NCBI RefSeq assembly: GCF_018139685.1
Contig: NZ_JAGSPN010000001.1
Coordinates: 310,001-374,000, forward strand
DNA length: 64,000 nucleotides
Reading direction: 5' to 3'
Origin: Cognatundibacterium luofuense
GTDB lineage: Bacteria; Pseudomonadota; Gammaproteobacteria; Burkholderiales; Burkholderiaceae_D
The position numbers and the translations under genes are program-made. Under the pieces are notes generated by a model. It worked only from the letters and a program-made list of their open reading frames with translations, was not told the DNA's origin and ran no database searches. Below are positions 8,592-18,730 of the stretch, one piece after another (the first letter of the stretch is position 1; each line of letters starts with the position of its first letter).

Positions 8592-8832
8592 TGCAGGCTT
8601 TCTGTAAAGAGCGGCTGGCAGTTTGCGCTGGCAAAACACCGTCAGTCGCCATAGTGTTGGCGGGGCGTAAAAACGCGACTTCGTCGCTTCATTTTACACA
8701 GAAGCGATGACATTTCCGGCAGCGGATTACCGAAATAGAGTGCTTGTTCCAAAATGGTGCGCTTGCTGCGGAAATGGACAGCGCTGCTGGAATTTGTGCT
8801 CCCGCAGCCTGATAGGGAACTTGCTGCCAGGA

Positions 8833-9492
8833 TCAGACTGTCATGTAGCGACCCGGGCGGTGGTTCAGACTGATCGCCAGATTCAGTGCAAATGCGCCGA
8901 CCACCGAAGCTGCCAGTGCTTGCCAGCCGACCACGCGGATCGACGCCAGCACGATCAGGATATCCAGACCCATTTGCAGTTTGCCTGCGCGGATGCCACG
9001 GGTTTGTTGCAGATACAGCGCCAGAATATTGATGCCGCCAAGGCTGGCCTGATGACGGAATAACACAATAAAGCCGACACCCATCAGCAAGCCGCCGGTC
9101 AGCGCCACATAAAACATGGCCAGCGTGTTGTCCTGACTCAGATGAATGATTTTCGGGTGCAGGCCGGACATCAGCGAGACCAGCCCGACCGAACAAAAGG
9201 TTTTGATCGTGAATGGCCAGCCCATGCGTTTGAAGGCCAGATAATAGAACGGCAGATTGATGATGAAGAACACCGTACCGAAGCTGTAACCGCTCAGGTA
9301 ATGCGTCAGAAATGCCAGTCCGGCTGTGCCGCCGGTCAGCAATCCGGCCTGATTGAATAAGGCCACGCCGAGTGAAACCAGCAACGTACCGGTCAGTATC
9401 GCCAGTACATCTTCAAACCAGCTGTGCGGCACAAAACGGCGTGTCAGCGGTTTTGCTGCAGGTGGGGGTGTGTGAGAAGTGGTGTCAGACAT
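8833..9492 (-). CDS. YitT family membrane protein
   Basis: A 219-residue inner-membrane protein with about five hydrophobic segments. The DUF161/YitT hallmark is visible near the N-terminus (ILTGTLLVSLGVALFNQAG followed by GGTAGLAFL) and again as GGINILALYLQQ. The function of the family is not established; transport has been proposed. The start is set at ATG 9492; a TTG 21 bases upstream is possible. It lies 241 bp upstream of, and in the same direction as, the FabH-like gene, so the two are probably separate units. Confidence 0.75.
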   Translation of the reverse strand: MSDTTSHTPPPAAKPLTRRFVPHSWFEDVLAILTGTLLVSLGVALFNQAGLLTGGTAGLAFLTHYLSGYSFGTVFFIINLPFYYLAFKRMGWPFTIKTFCSVGLVSLMSGLHPKIIHLSQDNTLAMFYVALTGGLLMGVGFIVLFRHQASLGGINILALYLQQTRGIRAGKLQMGLDILIVLASIRVVGWQALAASVVGAFALNLAISLNHRPGRYMTV

Positions 9493-9636
9493 GGCAGCGC
9501 ATTCAGTAGGCAATTACCGGATTGTACGCAGAGCGCGGGTGCTTCCCGCGTCTGCCCGCTTCACAATATGCGCTGTCTTGCGTTGTATCAAGCCTTGCAG
9601 CACAGCAGGAGGCTGAGTGCAACGCTGCGTCGTGCG

Positions 9637-11832
9637 TCAGAGTAATTTTTGCTGACGCCCGGCAACCGCTGGATCGGTACTGACGGATGCGGTTTCATCA
9701 ACCGGCATGTCGTTTTTGACGGTCGCAGCATTGTCGGCCGTGCTGTTTGCTGCATCGGTTTGCTGTTCCAGCAGGGCATCATTCGCAGCCTCCTGCGCCA
9801 GTACCGGTTCCTGTGCAACCCATCCTTCGCCTGCAGTCATGCCAGCCGCGAGCGGTTTTTCCGGCAGAAAGAAGTCACGTGCACCATGACGGAAACGCTT
9901 CCACAGCAAGCCGACTAAAGGTCCGCTGAGACCGAAGCTGGCACGGCGTGAACGCAGCGCCACCATCAGTGCCAGACTGAAACTGACGCCCAGATTGACC
10001 AGACCAATCAGCAGTACGCCGATAAAGCTGTACAGCATCGCTTGCCACGACACTGCATATTCCAGTCCGGTCAGGGCGAATACAAAATTGGCGCTGGAGA
10101 AAGTGATATGGCGGATATCCACTGGCAAGCCAAAGAATTGTCCGAACTGGCCGATCGAACCCAGCATCACACCGAAAAAGAAATTACCGGCCAGCGCACC
10201 CAGATGCTGACCGATGTAATCGGTCATGCGTTGCAGACGCTGTTCGCCGAGCAGGCGACGCAACCAGCCCAACTGGCGCAGACGTGCCGGAATTTGCGCA
10301 TAACTGGCTTTGTTATCGTAGTAGCCGGAAATCAGACCGGATAAAAACAGGCAGACACCGGCAATCGCTGCATGTGGTAATGCCATGCTGTGCAGGGGAT
10401 CAAGGTCGTGCAGCAAATGTTCTGCTTTTTGTGGACTGACTAAATGGTCGCCGGTAAAACCGTACCAGAGCCAAGCGATGATCAGCGCGGTTGGCATCGC
10501 CAGCACAATATTGCCGGCAATCGCAATCAGCTGAGAGCGGATCACGCGCACGATCAGTTCGGTCAGCTCATCCAGCTTTTGCTTACCCTGATCAATGGTG
10601 CGGGCGATTACCGCTGCCGTCATTGCGGGCTGTTTCGTCGCAATCGTGAAATGCAGAATATGCACCAGCACGAAACCGGCGGAATAATTCAGGCTGTACA
10701 GTAATGCATAGCCAAACGGAGCCATCGCCATGGCACCGAACAGAATTTTAATCAGCGCCATGAAGCCGACGATCAAGCCCGCACCCATCGCGGATTTCAT
10801 CATCGCCAGCCATTCTTCACGGGTGCTGGTCACATAATGTTCGCCGCTGCGACCGGCGCGCTCGGTCACCTGCAGTGATAACAGTTCAGTATTGCTTTGC
10901 ACCAGTTCACGCACGCTGTGCTGACGGTTATCTGCCCTGACCAGTTCTTTGAACAAAGGCACGGCCAGTGTGATGGTATCGCGCAGTTCGCGGCTGTCGA
11001 GCAAAGCCAGCAGCGTTCGCAGACGCCGCATACTTTGCGTCAGACGCAACAGTAAACGGGTCAGACTGACCGAAACCCCGTTTTGCGCCGCCGTTTTACG
11101 GATGCGCTGCACGATGTCATCGCACTGATCCAGCAGAATCGCAATGTGCTGACTGTCTTCGCGCGCCAGTTGCGGATTGTGAAACCAGGCGCGGTAGGTT
11201 TCAGCGTAATTATTGATTTCATCATTCTGGCGCAGGAACGGCGATTCGAATTTTTCAATGGCCGGATAGTTGCGCACTAGTTCAGCTTCCAGACCGATGG
11301 TGGTAATGCGGTATGACAAAACCTGTACTGCATTCAGTACTTCATCCGTCATCAGCTTGTGGGTATGGCGCACTTTCGGTAAGCGCCCGCCGAGGCTGCG
11401 GATCAGATCTGCCCAGGCTTCATCACTGACGCCCTGCACCCACAGATAATCGTCGTCGCGGTCGAAAATCTGACCGAATACATCTTTCAGATATTCATCA
11501 TTGATCAGTGGCGGCAGCAAGCGGTTAAACACGCGGGTGGCGGCAGCGCCCCAGAAACCATCATTCAGTGTGATACCGGTATCGGTCAGCAAATGCACCA
11601 GCTTACGGCGGCAGACAATCTGCGTCAGATAACAGCGCAGCGCATGCCGCCATGCCGGCCGCTGGCGCAGTAAAAAGCACAGCGCACGCAGATTATCGGT
11701 GGCACGCTGAATATCACGGGCTTTCGCCGGGCGTATCGTGTTGATCAGTGCGCGTAAATGCGTGATGTCACTGGTTTGCGGATTTTCATGCACAGCCTGT
11801 GCAATGCAGGACAAAATATGATCAAAGGACAT
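9637..11832 (-). CDS. Gcr-type 'site-specific recombinase' family inner-membrane protein
   Basis: A 731-residue protein of the family labelled site-specific recombinase (SpecificRecomb, first named in Neisseria). The N-terminal half is helical and soluble. The second half has about six or seven transmembrane segments (for example SAMGAGLIVGFMALIKILFGAM and IAIAGNIVLAMPTALIIAWLWY). No tyrosine or serine recombinase motif is visible, so the recombinase label should be treated with caution. The acidic/Ala-rich tail (about 660-731) looks disordered. AAGGAG lies 6 bases before ATG 11832. Confidence 0.75.
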   Translation of the reverse strand: MSFDHILSCIAQAVHENPQTSDITHLRALINTIRPAKARDIQRATDNLRALCFLLRQRPAWRHALRCYLTQIVCRRKLVHLLTDTGITLNDGFWGAAATRVFNRLLPPLINDEYLKDVFGQIFDRDDDYLWVQGVSDEAWADLIRSLGGRLPKVRHTHKLMTDEVLNAVQVLSYRITTIGLEAELVRNYPAIEKFESPFLRQNDEINNYAETYRAWFHNPQLAREDSQHIAILLDQCDDIVQRIRKTAAQNGVSVSLTRLLLRLTQSMRRLRTLLALLDSRELRDTITLAVPLFKELVRADNRQHSVRELVQSNTELLSLQVTERAGRSGEHYVTSTREEWLAMMKSAMGAGLIVGFMALIKILFGAMAMAPFGYALLYSLNYSAGFVLVHILHFTIATKQPAMTAAVIARTIDQGKQKLDELTELIVRVIRSQLIAIAGNIVLAMPTALIIAWLWYGFTGDHLVSPQKAEHLLHDLDPLHSMALPHAAIAGVCLFLSGLISGYYDNKASYAQIPARLRQLGWLRRLLGEQRLQRMTDYIGQHLGALAGNFFFGVMLGSIGQFGQFFGLPVDIRHITFSSANFVFALTGLEYAVSWQAMLYSFIGVLLIGLVNLGVSFSLALMVALRSRRASFGLSGPLVGLLWKRFRHGARDFFLPEKPLAAGMTAGEGWVAQEPVLAQEAANDALLEQQTDAANSTADNAATVKNDMPVDETASVSTDPAVAGRQQKLL

Positions 11833-12253
11833 GAAAACTCCTTTCTGAGGAACGGATACCGTGCATACTTGTCACAGGGGAAAGTGTTGGTATCCGTGTT
11901 GTAACTGATTTTGACAGCCTTGTCATCCATTGCTGCACAAGCTTGTCAGTTTGCTGCGGACAGCAAACCCGGAGCAGTATCTGCGGGTGCTCGTGCCGGA
12001 ACAATGATCTGCAATCGGGAGCGCCCTGAATGGGTGGCAGGATGCGTTGTGGTCTGCTCCTGTGCCTGTTGCGGAACCGGCGCTGTGATGCCGCGATGCG
12101 GCGCATGCACACGCCACAGTCTGATGAATTTAGCCGGAAATAGTTCCTTTTTTCGGCAAAGTATTGAAAATTAAGACTGTTTGCATGCGGAAACCATGCA
12201 CGTCTCATAAATTTCGTCTACAGTATCGGCGTGTTTATTCTTAAGGGAAAGCG
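11833..12253. other. 421-bp divergent intergenic region
   Basis: It separates the Gcr-family gene (minus) from the CorC-like gene (plus). An 8-bp inverted repeat CGGATACC (11853-11860) / GGTATCCG (11889-11896) spans the likely promoter zone of the Gcr gene. AAGGGA at 12243-12248 is the ribosome site for the TTG start at 12254. No gene or RNA could be supported in the remainder. Confidence 0.4.
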
Positions 12254-13570
12254 TTGAATAATTTGTTACTGGTCGTTGCGGCATTTGCTCTGGTGCTGCT
12301 GAACGGCTTTTTCGTGGCAGCGGAATTTGGTCTGGTGAAGCTGCGTCAGACACGGGTACGCAGTCTTGCGCGCAAGACAGGTCTGCGCGGGAAACTTTTG
12401 CTGACCGTACACCGCCATCTCGATACTTACTTATCTGCCTGTCAGCTGGGCATTACGCTGGCATCGCTGGGACTGGGCTGGATCGGTGAACCGGCATTTG
12501 CACGTTTGCTGGAACCGCTGTTTGCACTGGCCGGCGTCACATCACAGGAACTGATACATGCAGTTTCTTTCTTCTTCGCTTTCTTTGTCATTTCGTTTTT
12601 GCACATCGTAGTCGGTGAACTGGCACCGAAGTCGATGGCGATTCGCATGCCGGAACGGGTGTCTTTATGGACCGCACCGCCGTTGTATGCGTTTTACTGG
12701 ATCATGTTCCCGGCAATCTGGGTGCTGAACGCCAGTTCCAACAAAGTACTGCACTGGCTGGGGCTGGATGCAGTTCACGGCAGCGATGCACATTATTCTC
12801 AGGAAGAGCTGCGCTTAATTCTGCGCGGCGGTCATGAAACGAATGCCGGCAACGATGAATGGAGCCTGATGGCGCAGGCGCTGGATTTCGGCGGACTGGA
12901 AGTCTCCGATCTGATGCGTCCTATCAATGAAGTCGTGGCGATGTATAAAAGCCAGTCTCTGCAGGAAAACATGGAAACGGCGGCCCGCCACCGTTTCAGC
13001 CGTTATCCGTATTTTGATGACGATGAAAAAACCGTGCTCGGTATGCTGCATCTGAAAGATTTATTTCTGGCGCAACAGGCTGGTAAACCGCTGGAAGATC
13101 TGAGTCGCCACTTGCGTCAGGTCGAATATGTACCGCCAACCATGCCGGCACTGGAGTTATTCCGCCGCTTCCGTAAAGGTGCGCCGCACTTTGCGATTGT
13201 GGGGCACAAAGGCAGTAATCCGGTCGGCTTTCTGACACTGGACAACCTGCTCAGTGCGCTGGTCGGCCAGATCCGTGATGAGTTCCGTCAGAATGAAAAC
13301 GACTGGACATTGCTGGACGACGGTACTTTGCTGGGTAAGGGCAGTTTGCCGCTGCATACGCTGGGTATGGCGCTGGGCTTTGAACTTGATGATGACGAGG
13401 TCGAATCCATCGGTGGCCTGATCATGGAAAAGCTCGGTGAAATCCCGTCGGAAGGTCAGAAAATTTCTTTTGACCGTTTCGATGCTGTCGTGAAGAAAAT
13501 GAATGGTCCGCGCATTGTGCTGGTCAGGATTCATCCGAAAGAAGCGCAGGCAAATCATCACGAAAACTGA
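12254..13570 (+). CDS. CNNM/CorC-HlyC family protein (DUF21-CBS-CorC_HlyC)
   Basis: A 438-residue membrane protein. The DUF21 (CNNM) transmembrane domain covers about 1-190, with GFFVAAEFGLVKLRQTR at the start and HIVVGELAPKS as its signature. A CBS pair (about 205-330, starting VSDLMRP) and a C-terminal CorC_HlyC domain (about 345-425, GLIMEKLGEIP) follow. Relatives are Mg2+ or other divalent cation transporters, or their accessory proteins, often misnamed hemolysins. It starts at TTG 12254, supported by AAGGGA 5 bases upstream. It stands alone between an intergenic region and a terminator. Confidence 0.88.
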   Translation: MNNLLLVVAAFALVLLNGFFVAAEFGLVKLRQTRVRSLARKTGLRGKLLLTVHRHLDTYLSACQLGITLASLGLGWIGEPAFARLLEPLFALAGVTSQELIHAVSFFFAFFVISFLHIVVGELAPKSMAIRMPERVSLWTAPPLYAFYWIMFPAIWVLNASSNKVLHWLGLDAVHGSDAHYSQEELRLILRGGHETNAGNDEWSLMAQALDFGGLEVSDLMRPINEVVAMYKSQSLQENMETAARHRFSRYPYFDDDEKTVLGMLHLKDLFLAQQAGKPLEDLSRHLRQVEYVPPTMPALELFRRFRKGAPHFAIVGHKGSNPVGFLTLDNLLSALVGQIRDEFRQNENDWTLLDDGTLLGKGSLPLHTLGMALGFELDDDEVESIGGLIMEKLGEIPSEGQKISFDRFDAVVKKMNGPRIVLVRIHPKEAQANHHEN

Positions 13571-13606
13571 CTGTTCGGCCTTGTCATAAAACTGGTTGCC
13601 GGTAGT

Positions 13607-13646
13607 AAAAAACGCAGTCAGCGGAAACGCTGTACTGCGTTTTTTA
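13607..13646 (+). terminator. Rho-independent terminator after the CorC-like gene
   Basis: AAAAAACGCAGT-CAGCG pairs with CGCTG-T-ACTGCGTTTTTT around a GAAA tetraloop, with one bulged base. T-run follows. Confidence 0.93.
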
Positions 13647-13837
13647 TATCAACACAGATATACCTGACGCTGTCCTGACAAGTGCCGGGATGCACCAAAA
13701 ACTTTGTGTTCCCCCACGCGAAAATGTGAAACATCATGACGTAGCATGAACACGGTGTTTCCTTCCGCCAATTCAGCTATATTGATAGAAGATGAACTTT
13801 GTGCAGCTCTGATATCAATCATCGCGGGTAAAAGCAT

Positions 13838-16800
13838 ATGGGTGGAAAAGCAGCATTAGGACAATTCAAACTCAGTTTCTGGCTGACGCTGGTGTCATTT
13901 TGCGCATTTGCTGTTGCATTCGGTTTGTATGTGATGGCAGAAAAAGAAGTAGATGAAGTGAGTGAGAATCGCTTTATCTCACACGAGATGACGGATGAAC
14001 TGATCCGGACGTCGGAAGATCTGACCCGTTTTGCACGCGCCTACGTAGTAACCGGCGATACTATATATCGCCGGTACTTTAATGAAGTCATGGATGTAAG
14101 GGAAGGTAAGCGTCAGCGTTTACCGGCCGGGGAATATGCTTTCCATGATCTGACACCGATACAGGAGTCAGGCAGCCCGATGGTGACTGTGCCCGGTAAG
14201 CCGATTATGCAACTACTGCGTGAGACCGGCTTATCTGACCATGAGTTTGAACTGTTACTGGTTGCAAAAACAAATTCCGATATTCTGACCAGGCTGGAAA
14301 AGAAAGCCATGGATATGGCAGAAAATCCGGGACCCAATGTTGACCTCGGACGTGAGCGTGCGATTCGTTTGCTGTATGACGAAGAATACCGCGCCGCCAA
14401 GCTGAATATTCTCGCGCCGATTGCGGAAGCGCATCGCCTGATGTCGGGGCGACTGGATATACGTCTGGAAGAAAGCAAAAAAACTGCGCTGCGGATTTTG
14501 ATTGCTTTTTTGTTACTTGGCGTAGTGACGCTCGGTTTATTTCTACGCGCCTATCTGCAATTACAAAAAATTCTCGGTGGAAATGTCGGTGATCTGCAGC
14601 AGTGTCTGGCGGCACTGGGCCGTGGTCAGTTTGAAACACCGCCACATCAAGCCGAGGCACCTCCGTACAGCATCATGGGCGGCATACAGGCGACGCGTCA
14701 GCAACTGGCACGCATTGATCTGGAATTACGCGCCGAGCTGGAAAAAAGTCATCGTATTAATCAGATGTATCTGGCGCTGGCACAGTGCAACCAGTCCATT
14801 TTGCGGATTGAAGAAAAAGATGATCTGTTCCCGCGTATTTGTCAGGATGCAGTGATTCTGGCCGGATTGAAAGTCGCATGGGTTGCATTGTGTGATCCGC
14901 TGAAGCAGGAAATGCAGGTCGTCAGTGAATGCAGTAGCGGCATACTGAATGGTGGCGAGGACATTCCGGAGTATTTTGAACAGCGCCAGTTTGATTTTCA
15001 TTTCCCTTACTGTTGTCGTGGAGAAGCAGTCTGGTTTCCGGATATTCATGATCCTGCCCAGGCAGAAGGCTGGCGTTTGCTGGCGCAGCAATACCATTGC
15101 GGTGCGATTGCGGCACTGCCACTGATGGTGAATCACCGCGCGATTGGCAGCTTCATCGTCTGCGCTGAAAATCCTGCAGCATTTGATGAAGTCATCCGCA
15201 CTTTACTGACTGAATTTGCGGTCGATGTCGGCCATGTGCTGAACCGTTTTGAACTGGAAAAAGAGCGGCGTCATTCATTGCAGATTGAAGAATTGCGTAG
15301 CTTCCTGCTGGAAAAAGTCACTGCGACACTGACGCTGCATCATTTCCTCGAAGAAGCGGTAACTAAAGTTGAAGCGATTCTGCCGCATTGTTTCTGCACT
15401 GTCATGCTGGTGGATAAAGACGGCGTCACTTTACGCACCGGTGCGATGCCGAGTCTGCCTGTATTTTTCTCGGAAGCGATCGATGGCTTGAAAGTCGGCC
15501 CCGGTAAAGGCTCTTGCGGCAACGCGATTGCGACAGGTGAGCGCACGATTGCAGAAGACCTTTCGGTACATCCTTTCTGGCGCGATTACTGGCCGCTTGC
15601 CCAGCGTGCCGGTTTGCGTTCCTGCTGGTCAGAACCGATTATGTCGACCTCCGGCAAGATTTTTGGTGCTTTTGCTATTTATCATGCGGAACCAAGGGCA
15701 CCGTCTGCATATGATTTACAGTTGCTGGAAATGGCGGCGGGGCTGGCAGCGCTGGCGATTGAACACAGACAGTCACTCGATGCCCAGCACAAGTTATCGC
15801 AGGCTGTGGAGCAAAGTTCGAATGCGATTCTGATTACGGACAGTGACATACAGATTGAGTATGCGAATGCCAGTTATCTGCAAAATACCGGTCGTCGTTT
15901 GCAGGATATTATCGGATCACGTCCGAGTATCCTGAGCTCCGGCAAAACGCCGCCCGCAACATATCAGGAAATGTGGGATCAGTTACGTAAAGGTGAAAGC
16001 TGGAAAGGTGAACTGATTAACCGTTACACCGATGGTACTGAGCATGTGGATCTGACTCACATTTCACCGATCCGCGATGCAAAAGGCCATGTCACTCACT
16101 TCCTTGCGATTCAGGAAGATATTACGGACAAAAAACGTAATGATGAGCGCATACGGTATCTCGCGCACTTTGACTTGCTGACCGGATTGCCGAACCGCAG
16201 CCTGCTGGAAGAGCGCGCCCGTGCCGCGATTAATCACGCTGAGCGCAATCAGCGTCGTCTGGCGGTGCTGTTTCTGGATCTGGATCACTTTAAAGATGTC
16301 AACGATACGCTGGGCCATAGTATCGGCGATAGTCTGCTGGTCGAAGTCGCAAGCCGTCTGCGTCAGAATCTGCGCGAAGAAGATTTACTATCGCGTCTGG
16401 GGGGCGATGAATTTATCGTGATGCTGACCGATGTCGATGAAAAAGCTTCCGAACGTATTGCACAAAAACTTATCGCGCTGGTCAGTACACCGTTTTCTAT
16501 CGGCGGCTACGAGCTGAATGTGACGCCGTCAATCGGGATTGCAGTGTATCCGGAAGATGGTACAGATCTGGAAACGCTGTTACGCAATGCAGATGCAGCG
16601 ATGTACCGCTCCAAAACGCAGGGCAGAAATACTTTCAGTTTCTTTACCCGCGAAATGCAGGAGCGTTCTGCGCGCCATCTCGAATTGGTGAATGCTTTAC
16701 GGCACGCGCTGGCAGGGCAGCAGTTCGCACTGCATTACCAGCCGCAAATCAGCCTGACCGGTCGCAAACTGGCTGGCGCAGAAGCCTTATTGCGCTGGAC

Positions 16801-17458
16801 GCATCCCGCGCTTGGCGTGGTGTCACCGGCGGAATTTATTCCGGTGGCCGAGGAAAGCGGACTGATTCTGGAGATTGGCGAATGGGTATTGCGTACCGCG
16901 TTGCAGCAGCTGAAAGTCTGGCGCGATCAGGGATTATCCGACTTTTGCATGGCGGTGAATTTATCCGCAGTGCAGTTCAGAAATAAAGAATTGCCTTCAC
17001 TGGTACAGCGTTTGCTGGAAGAAACCGGTGTACCGCCGGATTGTCTGGAGCTGGAACTGACCGAGAGTATGGCAATGCATGATCCGGCAGCGGCGATTGC
17101 GATGATGAATCAGTTGCACGCGCAGGGAGTTCGTTTGTCGATTGATGATTTCGGAACCGGATACTCTTCGCTCAGTTATCTGAAGCAGTTTAAAGTATAC
17201 AAATTAAAAATCGATAAATCATTCGTACATGATGTCAGCGAAGATCCGGAAGATGAAGCGATCATCAGCGCGGTTATCAGCATGGCACATAAGCTGGAAA
17301 TGATTACGATTGCAGAAGGCGTGGAAACGCACGATCAACTGCATTTCCTGCAAGGGCAGGGCTGTGATGAAATTCAGGGTTATTTCTTTTCAAGACCTTT
17401 GCCGCCGGATGATTTCCTGCGCTGGGTGCAGCATGATCTGAAAAATCATCTGCAATGA
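13838..17458 (+). CDS. Membrane sensor with GAF-GAF-PAS-GGDEF-EAL domains (cyclic-di-GMP turnover)
   Basis: A 1206-residue protein. Two transmembrane segments (about 12-32 and 214-236) enclose a periplasmic sensor region. Two GAF domains (about 300-470 and 495-650), a PAS domain (about 658-775) and then GGDEF and EAL domains follow. GGDEF (855-859) is intact, preceded at the usual distance by a REED I-site for product inhibition. The EAL domain has EALLRW (982-987), the NLS, ELTES, DDFGTGYSSL, KIDKSF and EGVET motifs, so both synthesis and hydrolysis of cyclic-di-GMP are possible. It is monocistronic. The signal is unknown. Confidence 0.93.
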   Translation: MGGKAALGQFKLSFWLTLVSFCAFAVAFGLYVMAEKEVDEVSENRFISHEMTDELIRTSEDLTRFARAYVVTGDTIYRRYFNEVMDVREGKRQRLPAGEYAFHDLTPIQESGSPMVTVPGKPIMQLLRETGLSDHEFELLLVAKTNSDILTRLEKKAMDMAENPGPNVDLGRERAIRLLYDEEYRAAKLNILAPIAEAHRLMSGRLDIRLEESKKTALRILIAFLLLGVVTLGLFLRAYLQLQKILGGNVGDLQQCLAALGRGQFETPPHQAEAPPYSIMGGIQATRQQLARIDLELRAELEKSHRINQMYLALAQCNQSILRIEEKDDLFPRICQDAVILAGLKVAWVALCDPLKQEMQVVSECSSGILNGGEDIPEYFEQRQFDFHFPYCCRGEAVWFPDIHDPAQAEGWRLLAQQYHCGAIAALPLMVNHRAIGSFIVCAENPAAFDEVIRTLLTEFAVDVGHVLNRFELEKERRHSLQIEELRSFLLEKVTATLTLHHFLEEAVTKVEAILPHCFCTVMLVDKDGVTLRTGAMPSLPVFFSEAIDGLKVGPGKGSCGNAIATGERTIAEDLSVHPFWRDYWPLAQRAGLRSCWSEPIMSTSGKIFGAFAIYHAEPRAPSAYDLQLLEMAAGLAALAIEHRQSLDAQHKLSQAVEQSSNAILITDSDIQIEYANASYLQNTGRRLQDIIGSRPSILSSGKTPPATYQEMWDQLRKGESWKGELINRYTDGTEHVDLTHISPIRDAKGHVTHFLAIQEDITDKKRNDERIRYLAHFDLLTGLPNRSLLEERARAAINHAERNQRRLAVLFLDLDHFKDVNDTLGHSIGDSLLVEVASRLRQNLREEDLLSRLGGDEFIVMLTDVDEKASERIAQKLIALVSTPFSIGGYELNVTPSIGIAVYPEDGTDLETLLRNADAAMYRSKTQGRNTFSFFTREMQERSARHLELVNALRHALAGQQFALHYQPQISLTGRKLAGAEALLRWTHPALGVVSPAEFIPVAEESGLILEIGEWVLRTALQQLKVWRDQGLSDFCMAVNLSAVQFRNKELPSLVQRLLEETGVPPDCLELELTESMAMHDPAAAIAMMNQLHAQGVRLSIDDFGTGYSSLSYLKQFKVYKLKIDKSFVHDVSEDPEDEAIISAVISMAHKLEMITIAEGVETHDQLHFLQGQGCDEIQGYFFSRPLPPDDFLRWVQHDLKNHLQ

Positions 17459-17498
17459 TGATGGCAAGTGCAGGTAATAATTAAAAGTAAGGAATAAA

Positions 17499-17542
17499 AA
17501 ACATAAAAGCGCCGCGACAAAATCGCTGCGCTTTTTATGTTT
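17499..17542. terminator. Bidirectional terminator between the GGDEF-EAL gene and pfk
   Basis: AAACATAAAAGCGC on the left and GCGCTTTTTATGTTT on the right (with a one-base bulge) enclose an inner GCGA/TCGC stem. T-rich tracts lie on both strands, which suits the convergent genes. Confidence 0.85.
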
Positions 17543-17593
17543 ACTTGTATTCCGCTGAGCCGGTTCCGGTGACTGACTGCACTGCGTCAGCGA

Positions 17594-18718
17594 CTATGGC
17601 TGGCCGGTAAAAATCCCGGTTTCCTTTGCCGTCATCAGCGTATCGCTGTCAGCCGGTACGGCTTTCATACGACCGGCGACCTCTTCCAACGGCACATAAT
17701 TCACATTCGGGAACGCCAGCGCGACCATCATGCCGGACTGACCTTCCGCCAGCGCACGCACAGCAGCCGCGCCGAAGCGCAGCGCAGAAACGCGGTCAAA
17801 CGCACTCGGGCTGCCGCCGCGCAGCAAGTGGCCAAGCACCACGGCGCGCGCTTCTTTGCCGGTCAGTGTTTCCAGTTCTGCCGCCAGATGTGCAGCAACG
17901 CCGCCCAGCCTTTCCACATAACCCTGACCGGCGGCCGCCTGCACATGCAGCGCCTGTCCGGCAGCGTGCGCACCTTCCGCCACCATCACAATCGAATAAT
18001 GATGGCCTTGCTGTTCGCGTTCGCGCAGAAAGGTGGCCAGCGCTTCGGTGTCGTAAGGAATTTCAGGAATCAGAATCGCATGGGCGCCGCTGGCTAAGCC
18101 GCTGTGCAGCGCAATCCAGCCTGCGTAACGTCCCATCACTTCCACCACCATAATGCGCTGATGGCTGGCTGCCGTGCTGTGCAAACGATCCACACATTCA
18201 GTAGCGAATGACACAGCGGTATCAAAGCCAAATGTGGTAAAGGTTTTGTCCAGATCGTTGTCGATGGTTTTCGGTACGCCGATCACGTTTAAACCCTGCT
18301 GATGCAGTGCATGGGCAATCGTCAGCGTACCATCGCCGCCGATACAGATCAGCGCGTCAATGCCGCGTGCGCGCAACGCTGCATGAATGTCGGCGGTGCG
18401 GTCGGTTTCCTGCACGCTGCCGTCCGGCATGGTGGTCGGATAATGCAGCGGATTGCCGTGATTGGTGGTGCCGAGGATGGTGCCGCCGGTGCTGCTGATA
18501 TGCTCGGTCATGGCTGGTGTCAGCGCGATAATGCCATCGGCCGGATAACGATCCGGACGCAGTATGCCGTTGAAGCCTTCACGGATACCGAAACACTCCC
18601 AGCCCAGACGGGTGGCAGACATCACGACGGCATGAATCACCGCATTCAGACCGGGTGCATCACCACCGCCGGTACTGATCGCAATTTTACGACGTGCTGT
18701 GGATTGAGCTGCTGACAT
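17594..18718 (-). CDS. 6-phosphofructokinase (group III-like, mixed donor signature)
   Basis: A 374-residue PFK that phosphorylates fructose 6-phosphate. Seen are the phosphodonor loop GGGDAPGLN (17-25), GGDGT (127-131), PKTIDND (149-155, catalytic Asp153) and MGR (195-197). The Gly in GGDGT is typical of ATP enzymes (PPi enzymes usually have Asp there), whereas the Lys in PKTIDND is typical of PPi enzymes. This combination occurs in group III PFKs and leaves the donor uncertain. The gene starts 12 bp after the MBL gene stop and is likely co-transcribed with it. Confidence 0.88.
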   Translation of the reverse strand: MSAAQSTARRKIAISTGGGDAPGLNAVIHAVVMSATRLGWECFGIREGFNGILRPDRYPADGIIALTPAMTEHISSTGGTILGTTNHGNPLHYPTTMPDGSVQETDRTADIHAALRARGIDALICIGGDGTLTIAHALHQQGLNVIGVPKTIDNDLDKTFTTFGFDTAVSFATECVDRLHSTAASHQRIMVVEVMGRYAGWIALHSGLASGAHAILIPEIPYDTEALATFLREREQQGHHYSIVMVAEGAHAAGQALHVQAAAGQGYVERLGGVAAHLAAELETLTGKEARAVVLGHLLRGGSPSAFDRVSALRFGAAAVRALAEGQSGMMVALAFPNVNYVPLEEVAGRMKAVPADSDTLMTAKETGIFTGQP

Positions 18719-18730
18719 AAATATACTTCT

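Noticed and set aside
9637-11832. Mobile element suggested by the site-specific recombinase name
   Set aside because: No integrase motif, attachment sites or cargo genes; the protein appears to be a membrane protein.
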